Source: Leifsonia poae (lineage in GTDB: Bacteria > Actinomycetota > Actinomycetes > Actinomycetales > Microbacteriaceae). Taken from it: a stretch of DNA of 64,000 bases. Below, piece by piece: positions 9,422 through 17,560 of the stretch. The notes below the pieces were generated by a model. The model had not been told where the DNA came from. It did no database searches and saw only the letters and a program-made list of their open reading frames with translations. The translations under genes and the position numbers were made by a program. The DNA lies in assembly GCF_020009625.1 (NCBI RefSeq), contig NZ_JAIHLP010000002.1, forward strand, positions 1,116,001-1,180,000, given 5' to 3'. How positions within the stretch are numbered: position 1 is the first letter of the stretch; every line of letters begins with the position of its first letter.

Positions 9422-9795
9422 CGTTCTCCTGAGGTTGAAGGATCGAAGGATCGAAAGACGCCGGTGACGTCCATCGACCCAGCCTAGCCATCATTCATCC
9501 CGCTGAACAGCGTTCTCTCCACTGATCGCCCGCATCGTCACGACCGACCCGCCACCCCCGAAATCCATGGCACGCTCGGCGGAGGCTACGCTGGTAGTCG
9601 TCTGCTCGACTCACGCACACCCACAAACCAGCCGCGACCACGCCGCCGCCCACAACGCCGGCCGACGTGACCGGCCTGCGGGTCGAGGCCGCACCCGGCG
9701 ACAGGACCCACGCAGGTGAACCAGCCCCCTGTCGTCCCCCACAATTTCCCCGACGGACGCCCGTCCGTCGAACCAGCCCCATGAAGGAGCGTTCT
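9422..9795 (+). promoter_or_regulatory. Divergent intergenic region with candidate gnd promoter
   Basis: This 374-nt gap separates the divergent hydroxyacid dehydrogenase and gnd genes. On the plus strand a TACGCT box at 9587-9592 is the best -10 candidate, which would give gnd a leader of about 195 nt; no convincing -35 is visible. The AAGGAG at 9784-9789 is the gnd ribosome-binding site. No gene is recognised in the gap. Confidence 0.4.
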
Positions 9796-11247
9796 GTGTC
9801 GAACGAAGCTGCAGCCAATATCGGTGTCGTCGGTCTGGCGGTGATGGGGTCGAACCTCGCCCGCAACCTCGCCTCGCGCGAGGGCAACACCGTCGCCGTC
9901 TACAACCGCACGTACGCGCGCACGGAGGAACTCATCACCGAGCATCCCGAGGCCGGCTTCGTGGCGAGCGAGACCATCGACGAGTTCGTGGCGTCGCTGG
10001 CGAAACCGCGCACCGCGATCATCATGGTCCAGGCCGGCGCCGGTACGGATGCGGTGATCGAGCAGCTCACCGAGCGGTTCGAGCCGGGCGACATCATCGT
10101 CGACGGCGGCAACGCCAACTTCCACGACACCATCGAGCGCGAGAAGCGCATCTCGCCGAGCGGCATCCACTTCGTCGGCGCCGGCATCTCCGGCGGCGAG
10201 GAGGGTGCCCTCAAAGGCCCGTCGATCATGCCCGGCGGCTCGGTGGAGTCGTACAAGACGCTTGGCCCCATCCTCTCCTCGATCGCCGCGGTCGCCGAGG
10301 GCGAGCCCTGCGTCACCCACGTCGGAACGGACGGTGCCGGCCACTTCGTCAAGATGATCCACAACGGCATCGAGTACGCCGACATGCAGCTCATCGCCGA
10401 GGCCTACGACCTGCTGCGCACGGTCGGCGGGCTGGAGCCGGCCGCCATCGCCGACGTCTTCGGCGAATGGAACAAGGGATACCTCGAGTCGTACCTGATC
10501 GAGATCACCGCCGAGGTTCTCCGCCAGGTCGATGCCGAGACGGGCAAGCCGTTCGTCGACATCGTGCTGGACCAAGCCGGCAGCAAAGGCACCGGGGTCT
10601 GGACCGTGCAGAACGCCCTCGACCTGGGCATCCCGGTCGGCGGGATCGCCGAGGCCGTGTTCGCCCGGGCCGTCTCATCGAAGCCGGCGCAGCGTGCAGC
10701 CGTACAGAACGTCGTCACCTCGCGCCCTGAGGTGCAGTCCGTCAACCCGTCGTTCGCCGACGACGTCTCCAAGGCGCTCTACGCGTCGAAGGTCGTCGCA
10801 TATGCGCAGGGCTTCGACGCGATCATCGCCGGCGCCGAGAAGTACGGCTGGCAGATCAACAAAGACAAGATCGCCAAGATCTGGCGCGGCGGCTGCATCA
10901 TCCGCGCCCAGTTCCTCAACCGCATCGCCGACGCCTACGACGAGAACCCGGACATCGCCACGTTGCTCGAGGCGCCGTACTTCGCCCAGGCCGTCGCCGA
11001 AGGCGAGGCCGCTTGGCGTCGCGTCGTGGCGACCGCCGCCCTCTCCGGGGTGCCGATCCCCGGCTTCGGCGCCGCCCTCAGCTACTACGATTCGCTCGCG
11101 GTGAAGCGCCTGCCCGCCGCCCTCGTGCAGGGCCAGCGCGACTTCTTCGGAGCCCACACCTACAAGCGCGTCGACAAGGACGGCACCTTCCACACCCTCT
11201 GGTCCGCCGACCGCACCGAGATCGAGACCGACCCCTCCACCCACTAG
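9796..11247 (+). CDS. gnd: 6-phosphogluconate dehydrogenase, decarboxylating
   Basis: Converts 6-phosphogluconate and NADP+ to ribulose 5-phosphate, CO2 and NADPH. The 483-residue length is standard. The dinucleotide fold GLAVMGSNLARN is at the N-terminus, with VYNRT after strand 2 (the Arg typical of NADP use). GGNANFHDT and the active-site Lys/Asn/Glu stretch FVKMIHNGIEYADMQ follow, then the C-terminal IWRGGCIIRA segment. GTG 9796 is chosen because AAGGAG lies 6 nt upstream; the ATG at 9781 would place that site inside the gene. A 28-bp inverted repeat follows the stop codon by 13 nt. Confidence 0.97.
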   Translation: MSNEAAANIGVVGLAVMGSNLARNLASREGNTVAVYNRTYARTEELITEHPEAGFVASETIDEFVASLAKPRTAIIMVQAGAGTDAVIEQLTERFEPGDIIVDGGNANFHDTIEREKRISPSGIHFVGAGISGGEEGALKGPSIMPGGSVESYKTLGPILSSIAAVAEGEPCVTHVGTDGAGHFVKMIHNGIEYADMQLIAEAYDLLRTVGGLEPAAIADVFGEWNKGYLESYLIEITAEVLRQVDAETGKPFVDIVLDQAGSKGTGVWTVQNALDLGIPVGGIAEAVFARAVSSKPAQRAAVQNVVTSRPEVQSVNPSFADDVSKALYASKVVAYAQGFDAIIAGAEKYGWQINKDKIAKIWRGGCIIRAQFLNRIADAYDENPDIATLLEAPYFAQAVAEGEAAWRRVVATAALSGVPIPGFGAALSYYDSLAVKRLPAALVQGQRDFFGAHTYKRVDKDGTFHTLWSADRTEIETDPSTH

Positions 11248-11260
11248 TCGAGCTCCCCCA

Positions 11261-11335
11261 TCCACCTGTCGAGTCCGCACAGAATCAGCCGACGCGCCGT
11301 GTCCGGCCTGATTCTTTGCGGACTCGACAGATGGA
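11261..11335. repeat. 28-bp near-perfect inverted repeat after gnd
   Basis: Arms 11261-11288 and 11308-11335 match at 26 of 28 positions around a 19-nt GC-rich loop. The repeat begins 13 nt after the gnd stop and may act as its terminator, although no T-run follows and the stem is much longer than usual. A second long inverted repeat lies 415 nt downstream, so the pair brackets one small gene. Confidence 0.8.
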
Positions 11336-11399
11336 GGCGAGAGGGGAAGAGACCGGCGGCGGGTTGCGAGGGCGGGCGGCAGGGCAGAGACTCGAGAGC

Positions 11400-11744
11400 G
11401 TGACGTCAGACGACCATCCCGAACTCGCCGGGTACGAGCCGATGCAGTCTCCCCTGCACGGGCCGCGGCGCATGATCGCGATGCGCGTGGTCGTCGTGCT
11501 CGGCCTCGTGGCGCTGATCCTGCCCGGCGTTCTCGTCACCGTCAGCATCGCGGCCACCACCGCCGGGAACACCTGCGCTGTGTACGTCGCCCACTACGCA
11601 CCGAACGCGAACTCGTCGTCGGCGACCTTCGACCTCTTCGGTCCGGCCGGGCCCGGGTGGCAGTGCTACGCCCTCAACACCGAAGGCGACAGCACCTTCG
11701 TCGCACCCCTCGGCCTCATCCCCTCGACCCCTCATCGCCTCTGA
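11400..11744 (+). CDS. Small membrane-anchored or exported protein, unknown function
   Basis: A 114-residue protein, if it starts at GTG 11400 with MTSDDHPELAG. One strong hydrophobic segment (about residues 31-57, MRVVVVLGLVALILPGV onward) acts as signal anchor or signal peptide. The remaining 55 residues would be outside the membrane and hold two Cys (TCAVYV and WQCYAL) that could form a disulfide. No family is recognised. It lies between two long inverted repeats and converges on prs. The start is uncertain because the ribosome-binding site is weak. Confidence 0.55.
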   Translation: MTSDDHPELAGYEPMQSPLHGPRRMIAMRVVVVLGLVALILPGVLVTVSIAATTAGNTCAVYVAHYAPNANSSSATFDLFGPAGPGWQCYALNTEGDSTFVAPLGLIPSTPHRL

Positions 11745-11749
11745 ACGCC

Positions 11750-11810
11750 GTTGAGGGGCGGCACACGCATCGAAATCCGGCTCGGATCGATGTGTGTGCC
11801 GCCCCTCAAC
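11750..11810. terminator. 23-bp inverted repeat between convergent genes, probable bidirectional terminator
   Basis: Arms 11750-11772 and 11788-11810 match at 22 of 23 positions with a 15-nt loop. The repeat lies 5 nt after the stop of the small membrane protein and 33 nt before the prs stop on the other strand, so it can terminate both. Next to it (about 11813-11850) the sequence GGGTTCAGGC is repeated three times at about 14-nt steps, running into the prs stop codon. Confidence 0.6.
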
Positions 11811-11843
11811 AGGGTTCAGGCAGGTGGGTTCAGGCAGATGGGT

Positions 11844-12821
11844 TCAGGCGGCGCCGTCGAACATCGACGTGACGGAGCCGTCGGTGAAGACCTGTTGGAT
11901 CGCGCTGGCCAGCAGCGGCGCGATCGGCAGGATCGTGAGCTTCTCGAACTGCTTGTGCTCCGGCAGCGGGAGCGTGTCGGTGACGACCACCGAGTCGATG
12001 GAGTCGCTCTGCAACAGCTCGACCGCAGGGTCGCTGAACACCGCGTGCGTCGCGGCGACGACGACACCGATCGCACCGTTGGCCTTGAGCGCCTCAGCGG
12101 CCTTCACGATGGTGCGACCCGTGTCGATGAGATCGTCGACGAGCAGGCAGACACGGCCCTTGACCTCTCCGACGATCTCATGGACCGAAACCTGGTTGGG
12201 CACCAGCGGGTCGCGGCGTTTGTGGATGATCGCCAGCGGCACGCCGAGCTTGTCGCTCCAGTTGTCGGCGACGCGCACACGGCCCATGTCCGGCGAGACG
12301 ACGGTGAGTGTCGACGGGTCGAGCTCCTTGCGCATGTGCTCGAGCAGCACCGGCATGGCGAAGAGGTGGTCGACGGGTCCGTCGAAGAAACCCTGGATCT
12401 GCGCGGCGTGCAGGTCGATCGACATGATGCGGTCGGCGCCGGCTGCCTTGAAGAGATCGGCGACCAGGCGGGCCGAGATCGGCTCGCGGCCACGGCCCTT
12501 CTTGTCTTGCCGGGCATACGGATAGAACGGGGCGACGACGGTGATGCGTTTCGCGGAGGCGCGCTTCAGCGCATCCACCATGATCAGCTGTTCCATCAGC
12601 CACTCGTTGATCGGCGAGGTGTGCGACTGGATGACGAACGCATCCGAGCCGCGCACGCTCTCATCGAACCGAGCGTAGATCTCGCCGTTCGCAAACGTGC
12701 GCGAATCGGTCGGCACGAGCTCGCTGCCGAGGTGCTCGGCGATCTGCTCGGCGAGGGCGGGATGTGCACGCCCCGAAATCAGAACTAGGCGTTTCTGTCC
12801 GGTGGTGGTGATCCCTGACAC
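11844..12821 (-). CDS. prs: Ribose-phosphate pyrophosphokinase
   Basis: Makes PRPP from ribose 5-phosphate and ATP, supplying nucleotide, histidine and tryptophan synthesis. The 325-residue class I protein has the N-terminal LISGRAHPALAEQIAEHLG segment, the ATP/ribose-phosphate region FYPYARQDKKGRGREPIS, and the PRPP-binding loop LLVDDLIDTGRTIV (Arg where many homologues have Gly). The start codon is GTG at 12821, directly after the glmU TAA with no gap, so translation is coupled to glmU. The glmU-prs pair is conserved in Actinobacteria. Confidence 0.97.
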   Translation of the reverse strand: MSGITTTGQKRLVLISGRAHPALAEQIAEHLGSELVPTDSRTFANGEIYARFDESVRGSDAFVIQSHTSPINEWLMEQLIMVDALKRASAKRITVVAPFYPYARQDKKGRGREPISARLVADLFKAAGADRIMSIDLHAAQIQGFFDGPVDHLFAMPVLLEHMRKELDPSTLTVVSPDMGRVRVADNWSDKLGVPLAIIHKRRDPLVPNQVSVHEIVGEVKGRVCLLVDDLIDTGRTIVKAAEALKANGAIGVVVAATHAVFSDPAVELLQSDSIDSVVVTDTLPLPEHKQFEKLTILPIAPLLASAIQQVFTDGSVTSMFDGAA

Positions 12822-14246
12822 TTACTCTCCGCTCTCTTCCGCAGCTTTGGCGGCGTCGGTGCCCGGTCGCTTCTGCGCGACCCAACCTTCGATGTTGCGT
12901 TGTGGAGCCACCGTGAGGGCGAGCGCTCCCGCCGGGACGTCCTTGCGGACGACGGTTCCGGCTCCGGTGTACGCTCCGTCACCCATCCTAACGGGCGCGA
13001 CGAACACGGTGTTCGTGCTGGCCCGCACATGCGACCCGATCTCGGTGCGGTGTTTGTTCACCCCGTCGTAGTTGGCGGTGATCACCCCGGCCCCGAGGTT
13101 CGTCTTCTCGCCCACCGTCGCATCACCCACGTAGTTGAAATGCGCGAGCTTCGTGCCGGCTCCGATCGTGGCGTTCTTCGTCTCGACGAACGTTCCGATC
13201 TTTCCGTCGGCGCCCAGGACCGTTCCCGGGCGCAGGTAGGCGAATGGGCCGACCGTGGCGCCGGCCCCGATGACCGCGAGGGTCGCATCCGTGCGTTTCA
13301 CGGTTGCGCCCGCACCGATCTCGCAGTCGACCAGCGTCGTGTCCGGGCCGATCTCGGCGCCGGACTCGACCACGGTCGCCCCGCGGATCTGCGTGCCGGG
13401 CAGCAGGGTGACATCCGGGGCGAGCTTCGCCTTCACGTCGATCCAGGTGGTGGCCGGGTCTTGCACCGTCACGCCGGCGAGCTGCCAGGTGCGCACGAGC
13501 AAGGCGTTGAGCCTGGCCGCCGCGTCGCTCAGCTGGGCGCGGTCGTTGATGCCCTCGACGAGCCACGACTCCGCAACGGGCAGGGCATCGACGTCGAAGC
13601 CCGCCGTCCGCAGCAATCCGATCACATCGGTGAGGTATTTCTCGCCCTGCGCGTTGTCGGTGGTGAGGGCGGCGAGCTGATCGCGCAATTGAGCCAGCCC
13701 GAAGAGGTAGATTCCCGCGTTGATCTCGCCGATGGCGCGCTCGGCTTCGTTCGCATCTTTGTGCTCCACGATGCGATCGAGGTGGCCGGCATCCGTGCGC
13801 ACGATGCGCCCGTAGCCGGCGGCGTCGGCGGGAAAGGAGGAGAGGATGGTGGCCGCGGCCGAGCCCGACCGGTGTGTCGCGATGAGGCCGCGCAGCGTCT
13901 CGGCGTCGAGCAACGGAACATCGCCGTTGACCACCAGCACATCCCCGCTGAAGTCGGCGGGCAGCGCGGCGACGGCGAGCTCGACGGCACGGCCGGTGCC
14001 AGGGACCTCATCCTGATCGACGATCACGCTCTCGGGAAGGTCGGCCGAGATGACCTCGACAAGCTTGTCGCGCTCGAACCGCACCACCGAGATCACGTGC
14101 GCCGCGTCCAGCTCCTCCACGGTCGCGAGCACATGGCCGACGATCGGCACGCCGGCGAGAGGGTGCAAGAGCTTCGGAGTGGCGGACTTCATCCGGGTTC
14201 CCTGGCCGGCCGCGAGGACGACGATGGCGAGGTTCTTGTCGGTCAT
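12822..14246 (-). CDS. glmU: Bifunctional GlcN-1-P acetyltransferase / GlcNAc-1-P uridyltransferase
   Basis: Makes UDP-GlcNAc for peptidoglycan. The 474-residue protein has an N-terminal pyrophosphorylase domain (LAAGQGTRMKSATPK at residues 11-25; VVNGDVPLLDAETL). A C-terminal left-handed beta-helix acetyltransferase domain follows, with hexapeptide repeats, the catalytic-His segment AHFNYVGDA and the GAGVITANYDG motif. ATG 14246 follows CAGGAGAG on the minus strand. tRNA-Gln lies 28 nt upstream in the same direction, and prs follows immediately. Confidence 0.97.
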   Translation of the reverse strand: MTDKNLAIVVLAAGQGTRMKSATPKLLHPLAGVPIVGHVLATVEELDAAHVISVVRFERDKLVEVISADLPESVIVDQDEVPGTGRAVELAVAALPADFSGDVLVVNGDVPLLDAETLRGLIATHRSGSAAATILSSFPADAAGYGRIVRTDAGHLDRIVEHKDANEAERAIGEINAGIYLFGLAQLRDQLAALTTDNAQGEKYLTDVIGLLRTAGFDVDALPVAESWLVEGINDRAQLSDAAARLNALLVRTWQLAGVTVQDPATTWIDVKAKLAPDVTLLPGTQIRGATVVESGAEIGPDTTLVDCEIGAGATVKRTDATLAVIGAGATVGPFAYLRPGTVLGADGKIGTFVETKNATIGAGTKLAHFNYVGDATVGEKTNLGAGVITANYDGVNKHRTEIGSHVRASTNTVFVAPVRMGDGAYTGAGTVVRKDVPAGALALTVAPQRNIEGWVAQKRPGTDAAKAAEESGE

Positions 14247-14274
14247 GTCTCTCCTGGGGTTGACGACTCTTCCG

Positions 14275-14346
14275 CTCCGCCTCCAGGACTCGAACCTAGA
14301 CCTAACAGCTCCAAAGGCTGTCGTGCTGCCATTACACCAAGGCGGA
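14275..14346 (-). tRNA. tRNA-Gln (anticodon TTG)
   Basis: The minus strand folds as a complete cloverleaf. The 7-bp acceptor stem is TCCGCCT/AGGCGGA. The D-arm is GTGTAATGGCAGCAC, and the anticodon arm CAGCCTTTGGAGCTG has anticodon TTG. The T-arm is GGTTCGAGTCC, with discriminator G at 14275. CCA is not encoded. It precedes glmU in the same orientation. A perfect 7-bp hairpin (14349-14355 with 14363-14369) lies directly upstream of its 5' end. Confidence 0.95.
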
Positions 14347-14424
14347 CCGCGCCGGAGAACAGCCGGCGCACACACCCAGTTTGCCAGACCATCGGTCACC
14401 CGCCCGACGAAATAGCATGGGAAG

Positions 14425-14928
14425 ATGCCTGACGCACACGACGAGGTCGACCGCATCGTTGACTCCTGGCTGCGCGAACGCCCCGACCTGGACTTCTCGC
14501 CGCTGCAAGTGCTCTCCCGCGTGGCCCGGCTCGCGCGCCACCTCGACCGCGCCCGCCGCACGGCCTTCGACCGCTCCGACCTCGAGTCGTGGGAGTTCGA
14601 CGTGCTCGCCGCTCTCCGCCGCGCCGGTGCGCCCTACCAGCTGAGCCCGAAGGCCCTGCTCCAGCAGACGCTGGTCTCCAGCGGAACGATGACCAATCGC
14701 ATCGACCGTCTCGTCTCCCGCGGCCTCGTGCACCGGCGCACCGACCCCAACGACGGCCGCGGCATCCTCGTGCAGATGACCCCGCAGGGGCTCAGCCGGG
14801 TGGATGCCGCGATCACCCGCCTGGTCGATGCCGAATCCGACCTCCTCTCCTCGCTCTCCCCCACCGACCAGGAACGTCTCGCGGTGCTGCTGCGCAAACT
14901 CAGCCTCGACTTCGATGAGGAGTCGTAG
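14425..14928 (+). CDS. MarR family transcriptional regulator
   Basis: A 167-residue winged-helix regulator of the MarR family. The core lies at about residues 50-130: LSPKALLQQTLVSSGTMTNRIDRLVSRGLVHRR is split between recognition helix and wing, followed by DPNDGRGILVQMTPQGL. Flanking helices serve dimerisation. TAGCAT at 14413-14418 lies 6 nt before the ATG, so the mRNA is probably leaderless. It reads toward the wall-polymer transferase gene, 69 nt away with its own -10-like box. No ligand can be inferred. Confidence 0.92.
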   Translation: MPDAHDEVDRIVDSWLRERPDLDFSPLQVLSRVARLARHLDRARRTAFDRSDLESWEFDVLAALRRAGAPYQLSPKALLQQTLVSSGTMTNRIDRLVSRGLVHRRTDPNDGRGILVQMTPQGLSRVDAAITRLVDAESDLLSSLSPTDQERLAVLLRKLSLDFDEES

Positions 14929-14997
14929 GAGTTCCCCGCAGAGACTCCGCAAAGAGCGCTCACAGGTGCCCGTTATCCGGCTCACATAAAATCGGCC

Positions 14998-17499
14998 GTG
15001 ATGAGACTCTCCCGCCTGAAACGCCTGCCGTCCCGGGTCAAACGCGCAGCACGGTTCGAAATCCACGCGTACTGGCGCCGTCGGCCCCTCGTCGTCGGAT
15101 CGGTTCTCTACGAATCGTTCTCCGGCAACGGGATGCTCGACAATCCCGAGGCGATCTTCCGCGAGCTCCTCGCCGCCCCGGATCTCTCCCACCTCACCCA
15201 CATCTGGGCGTTGTCAGATCTGCACCAGTACCGCGCCGCGGTCGAGGAATTCGCGAACGACCCTCGGGTGACGTTCGTGCGGTACGGCTCGGCCGCGTAC
15301 TACCGGGCACTCGCGACCAGTCAGTACCTCGTGAACAACGCGACGTTCCCTCCCGACTTCGGCAAACGCCCCGGACAGGTCTATCTGAACACCTGGCACG
15401 GAACACCGCTGAAGCGAATGGGCTACGACATCGACGACGGCGCTCTCGCCACGGCGAACATCGTGCGCAACTTCGTGGCCGCCGACTATCTGCTCGCCGC
15501 GAATGCGTTCATGGCCGATCAGATGTACGAGAGCGCGTACAAGCTCACCGGGATCTATCGGGGCACCATCGTTGAAGAGGGCTACCCGCGCATCGACCGG
15601 CAGTTCCTCGACGACGCGGGGCGTGCAGCCGCCCTGGAGCGTCTGCACCGCGCCGGCGTCCCGCTCGGCGACCGCAAGGTGATCCTCTACGCGCCCACCT
15701 GGAAGGGCGCCTCGTTCGGTCGCCCCACCGACGACCTCGACGAGATCCTCGAGCACATCGCCACGATCGAGGCGCACATCGACACGAGCCGGTACGTGGT
15801 GCTGCTGAAGACGCACCAGATCGTCCACTCCCTCGCCAAGCACCGCCCGGAGCTGAAGCGGATGCTGGTGCCGAACGAGATCCCGACGAATATCGTGCTC
15901 GGGGTCACCGACACACTGATCACGGACTACTCGAGCATCTTCTTCGACTTCCTGCAGACCGGGCGTCCCATCCTGTTCTTCACGCCGGATCTCGCCGACT
16001 ACGTCGGCACGCGCGGCCTCTACTTCGAGCCGGAGGAGTGGCCGGGGCCGGCGCATGCTTCGGCGCGCGAGATCGGCGAGGAGCTCGCCCGTATCGCCGC
16101 CGACGGCGACAGGGTGCCCGCGGCCTGGGGCGAACGCTACGTGGCGATGCAACGACGCTTCACCCCCCACGAAGACGGGGATGCCGCCGCGCGCGTGGTC
16201 GACATCGTCTTCCGCGGGGTGCGGGAGGGCTACCGGACCCGCACCGACCTCGCCGACGACGGACGGGCCTCGATCCTGCTCTACCTCGGCGGGATGCGCC
16301 CCAACGGCATCACGACGTCGGCCCTCAACCTGCTCAACAACATCGACCACACGCGCTACGACGTGTCGGCGTTCTTCGCCCAGAGCCGCTCGCAGGCCAC
16401 GATCGCCAAGCAGCAGCAGGTCCATCCCGCTGTGCGCCAGTTCCCGCGGGTCGGCGGCATGAACGGCGCCAAAGTCCGGCAGCTCGCGCGGCACCTCCAC
16501 TATCGGCGTGGCCGGATCGCCGACCACGGCGTCGTTCCCTCGCAGAACAAGTTGTGGGACGACGAGTGGAACCGTTGCTTCGGCGACAGCCGGTTCGACT
16601 ACGTGGTCGACTTCTCCGGGTACGGACCGTTCTGGGCCGCCCTGTTGCTGCACTCCCCACCCGCGGAGCGATCGATCTGGCTGCACAACGATCTCGCGGC
16701 CGACGCGCACCGCGAGGTGGGTGGCGAAAAGCGGATGCTGCACAGCCTCACGCAGCTGTTCAGCCTGTACCCGCAGTTCGACCACCTGGTCTCCGTCTCT
16801 CCCACGCTCGCCGAGATCAACCGGGAAGCGCTCGCCGAGTACGCCGAACCCGGCACGTTCGTCGCCGCACTGAACACGGTCGACGCCGATCACATCCTCG
16901 AGAACGCGAAGGCGGATCTGCACAAGATCACCTTCGACGAGGAGACCGGAACGGTTCCCGACTGGGCCGAAGCCCTGCTCGCCGACGACGACGTCACCAC
17001 CTTCGTCAACGTCGGTCGGCTCTCCCCCGAGAAGAACCAGTCCCGGCTGGTGCGCGCCTTCGCCGAGGTGCACGCCGTGCACCCCGCTACGCGTTTGGTG
17101 ATCGTCGGTTCCGGCCCCTTGGAGGGCGACCTGTTGAAGCTGATCGCCTCGCTGAACCTCGAGGGCTCAGTTTTCCTCACGGGCATGCAGCGGAATCCGC
17201 ATGCGATCATGGCCCGCGCAGACTGCTTCGTGCTCTCAAGCGACTACGAGGGTCAGCCGATGGTCATCCTCGAGGCGCTCGTGCTCGGCCTCCCGATCGT
17301 CACCGTGGAGTTCGCCTCCGCCAAGAACGCGCTCCCCGCCGGATCCGGCCTGGTCGTTCCGCAGAGCGACCGCGGAGTGGCCGACGGCCTGGAGGCGTTC
17401 CTCCGCGGCGACGTACCGGCCAGCGCCTTCGATTACGCCGCCTACAACCGCAAAGCCACCTCCCAGTTCTACCTCGCCATCGGAGCCTCCTCCTCCTGA
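14998..17499 (+). CDS. Fusion of CDP-glycerol glycerophosphotransferase and GT4 glycosyltransferase
   Basis: An 833-residue two-domain enzyme probably making a teichoic-acid-like or phosphodiester-linked wall polymer. Residues about 60-400 match the TagB/TagF CDP-glycerol transferase family: NTWHGTPLKRMGYD, YAPTWKG and ITDYSSIFFDFLQTGRP. Residues about 420-820 are a GT-B glycosyltransferase: NVGRLSPEKNQSRL near 680, and the E-x7-E box SDYEGQPMVILEALVLG near 750. No transmembrane segment or signal peptide is visible. It would act on the inner membrane face, using a basic N-terminus (RLKRLPSRVKRAAR) to bind lipid. The start is GTG 14998 or ATG 15001; TAAAAT at 14987-14992 is the likely -10. Confidence 0.88.
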   Translation: MMRLSRLKRLPSRVKRAARFEIHAYWRRRPLVVGSVLYESFSGNGMLDNPEAIFRELLAAPDLSHLTHIWALSDLHQYRAAVEEFANDPRVTFVRYGSAAYYRALATSQYLVNNATFPPDFGKRPGQVYLNTWHGTPLKRMGYDIDDGALATANIVRNFVAADYLLAANAFMADQMYESAYKLTGIYRGTIVEEGYPRIDRQFLDDAGRAAALERLHRAGVPLGDRKVILYAPTWKGASFGRPTDDLDEILEHIATIEAHIDTSRYVVLLKTHQIVHSLAKHRPELKRMLVPNEIPTNIVLGVTDTLITDYSSIFFDFLQTGRPILFFTPDLADYVGTRGLYFEPEEWPGPAHASAREIGEELARIAADGDRVPAAWGERYVAMQRRFTPHEDGDAAARVVDIVFRGVREGYRTRTDLADDGRASILLYLGGMRPNGITTSALNLLNNIDHTRYDVSAFFAQSRSQATIAKQQQVHPAVRQFPRVGGMNGAKVRQLARHLHYRRGRIADHGVVPSQNKLWDDEWNRCFGDSRFDYVVDFSGYGPFWAALLLHSPPAERSIWLHNDLAADAHREVGGEKRMLHSLTQLFSLYPQFDHLVSVSPTLAEINREALAEYAEPGTFVAALNTVDADHILENAKADLHKITFDEETGTVPDWAEALLADDDVTTFVNVGRLSPEKNQSRLVRAFAEVHAVHPATRLVIVGSGPLEGDLLKLIASLNLEGSVFLTGMQRNPHAIMARADCFVLSSDYEGQPMVILEALVLGLPIVTVEFASAKNALPAGSGLVVPQSDRGVADGLEAFLRGDVPASAFDYAAYNRKATSQFYLAIGASSS

Positions 17500-17560
17500 C
17501 CCCTCCTGATCCGCCCGCGCTCGCCCGGCAAGAACCGTGCGGGGAAGTCGGGGAGGTGGG

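Noticed and set aside
9495..10575. Minus-strand frames opposite the start of gnd
   Set aside because: They overlap a complete, well-started gnd and show no recognisable protein features.
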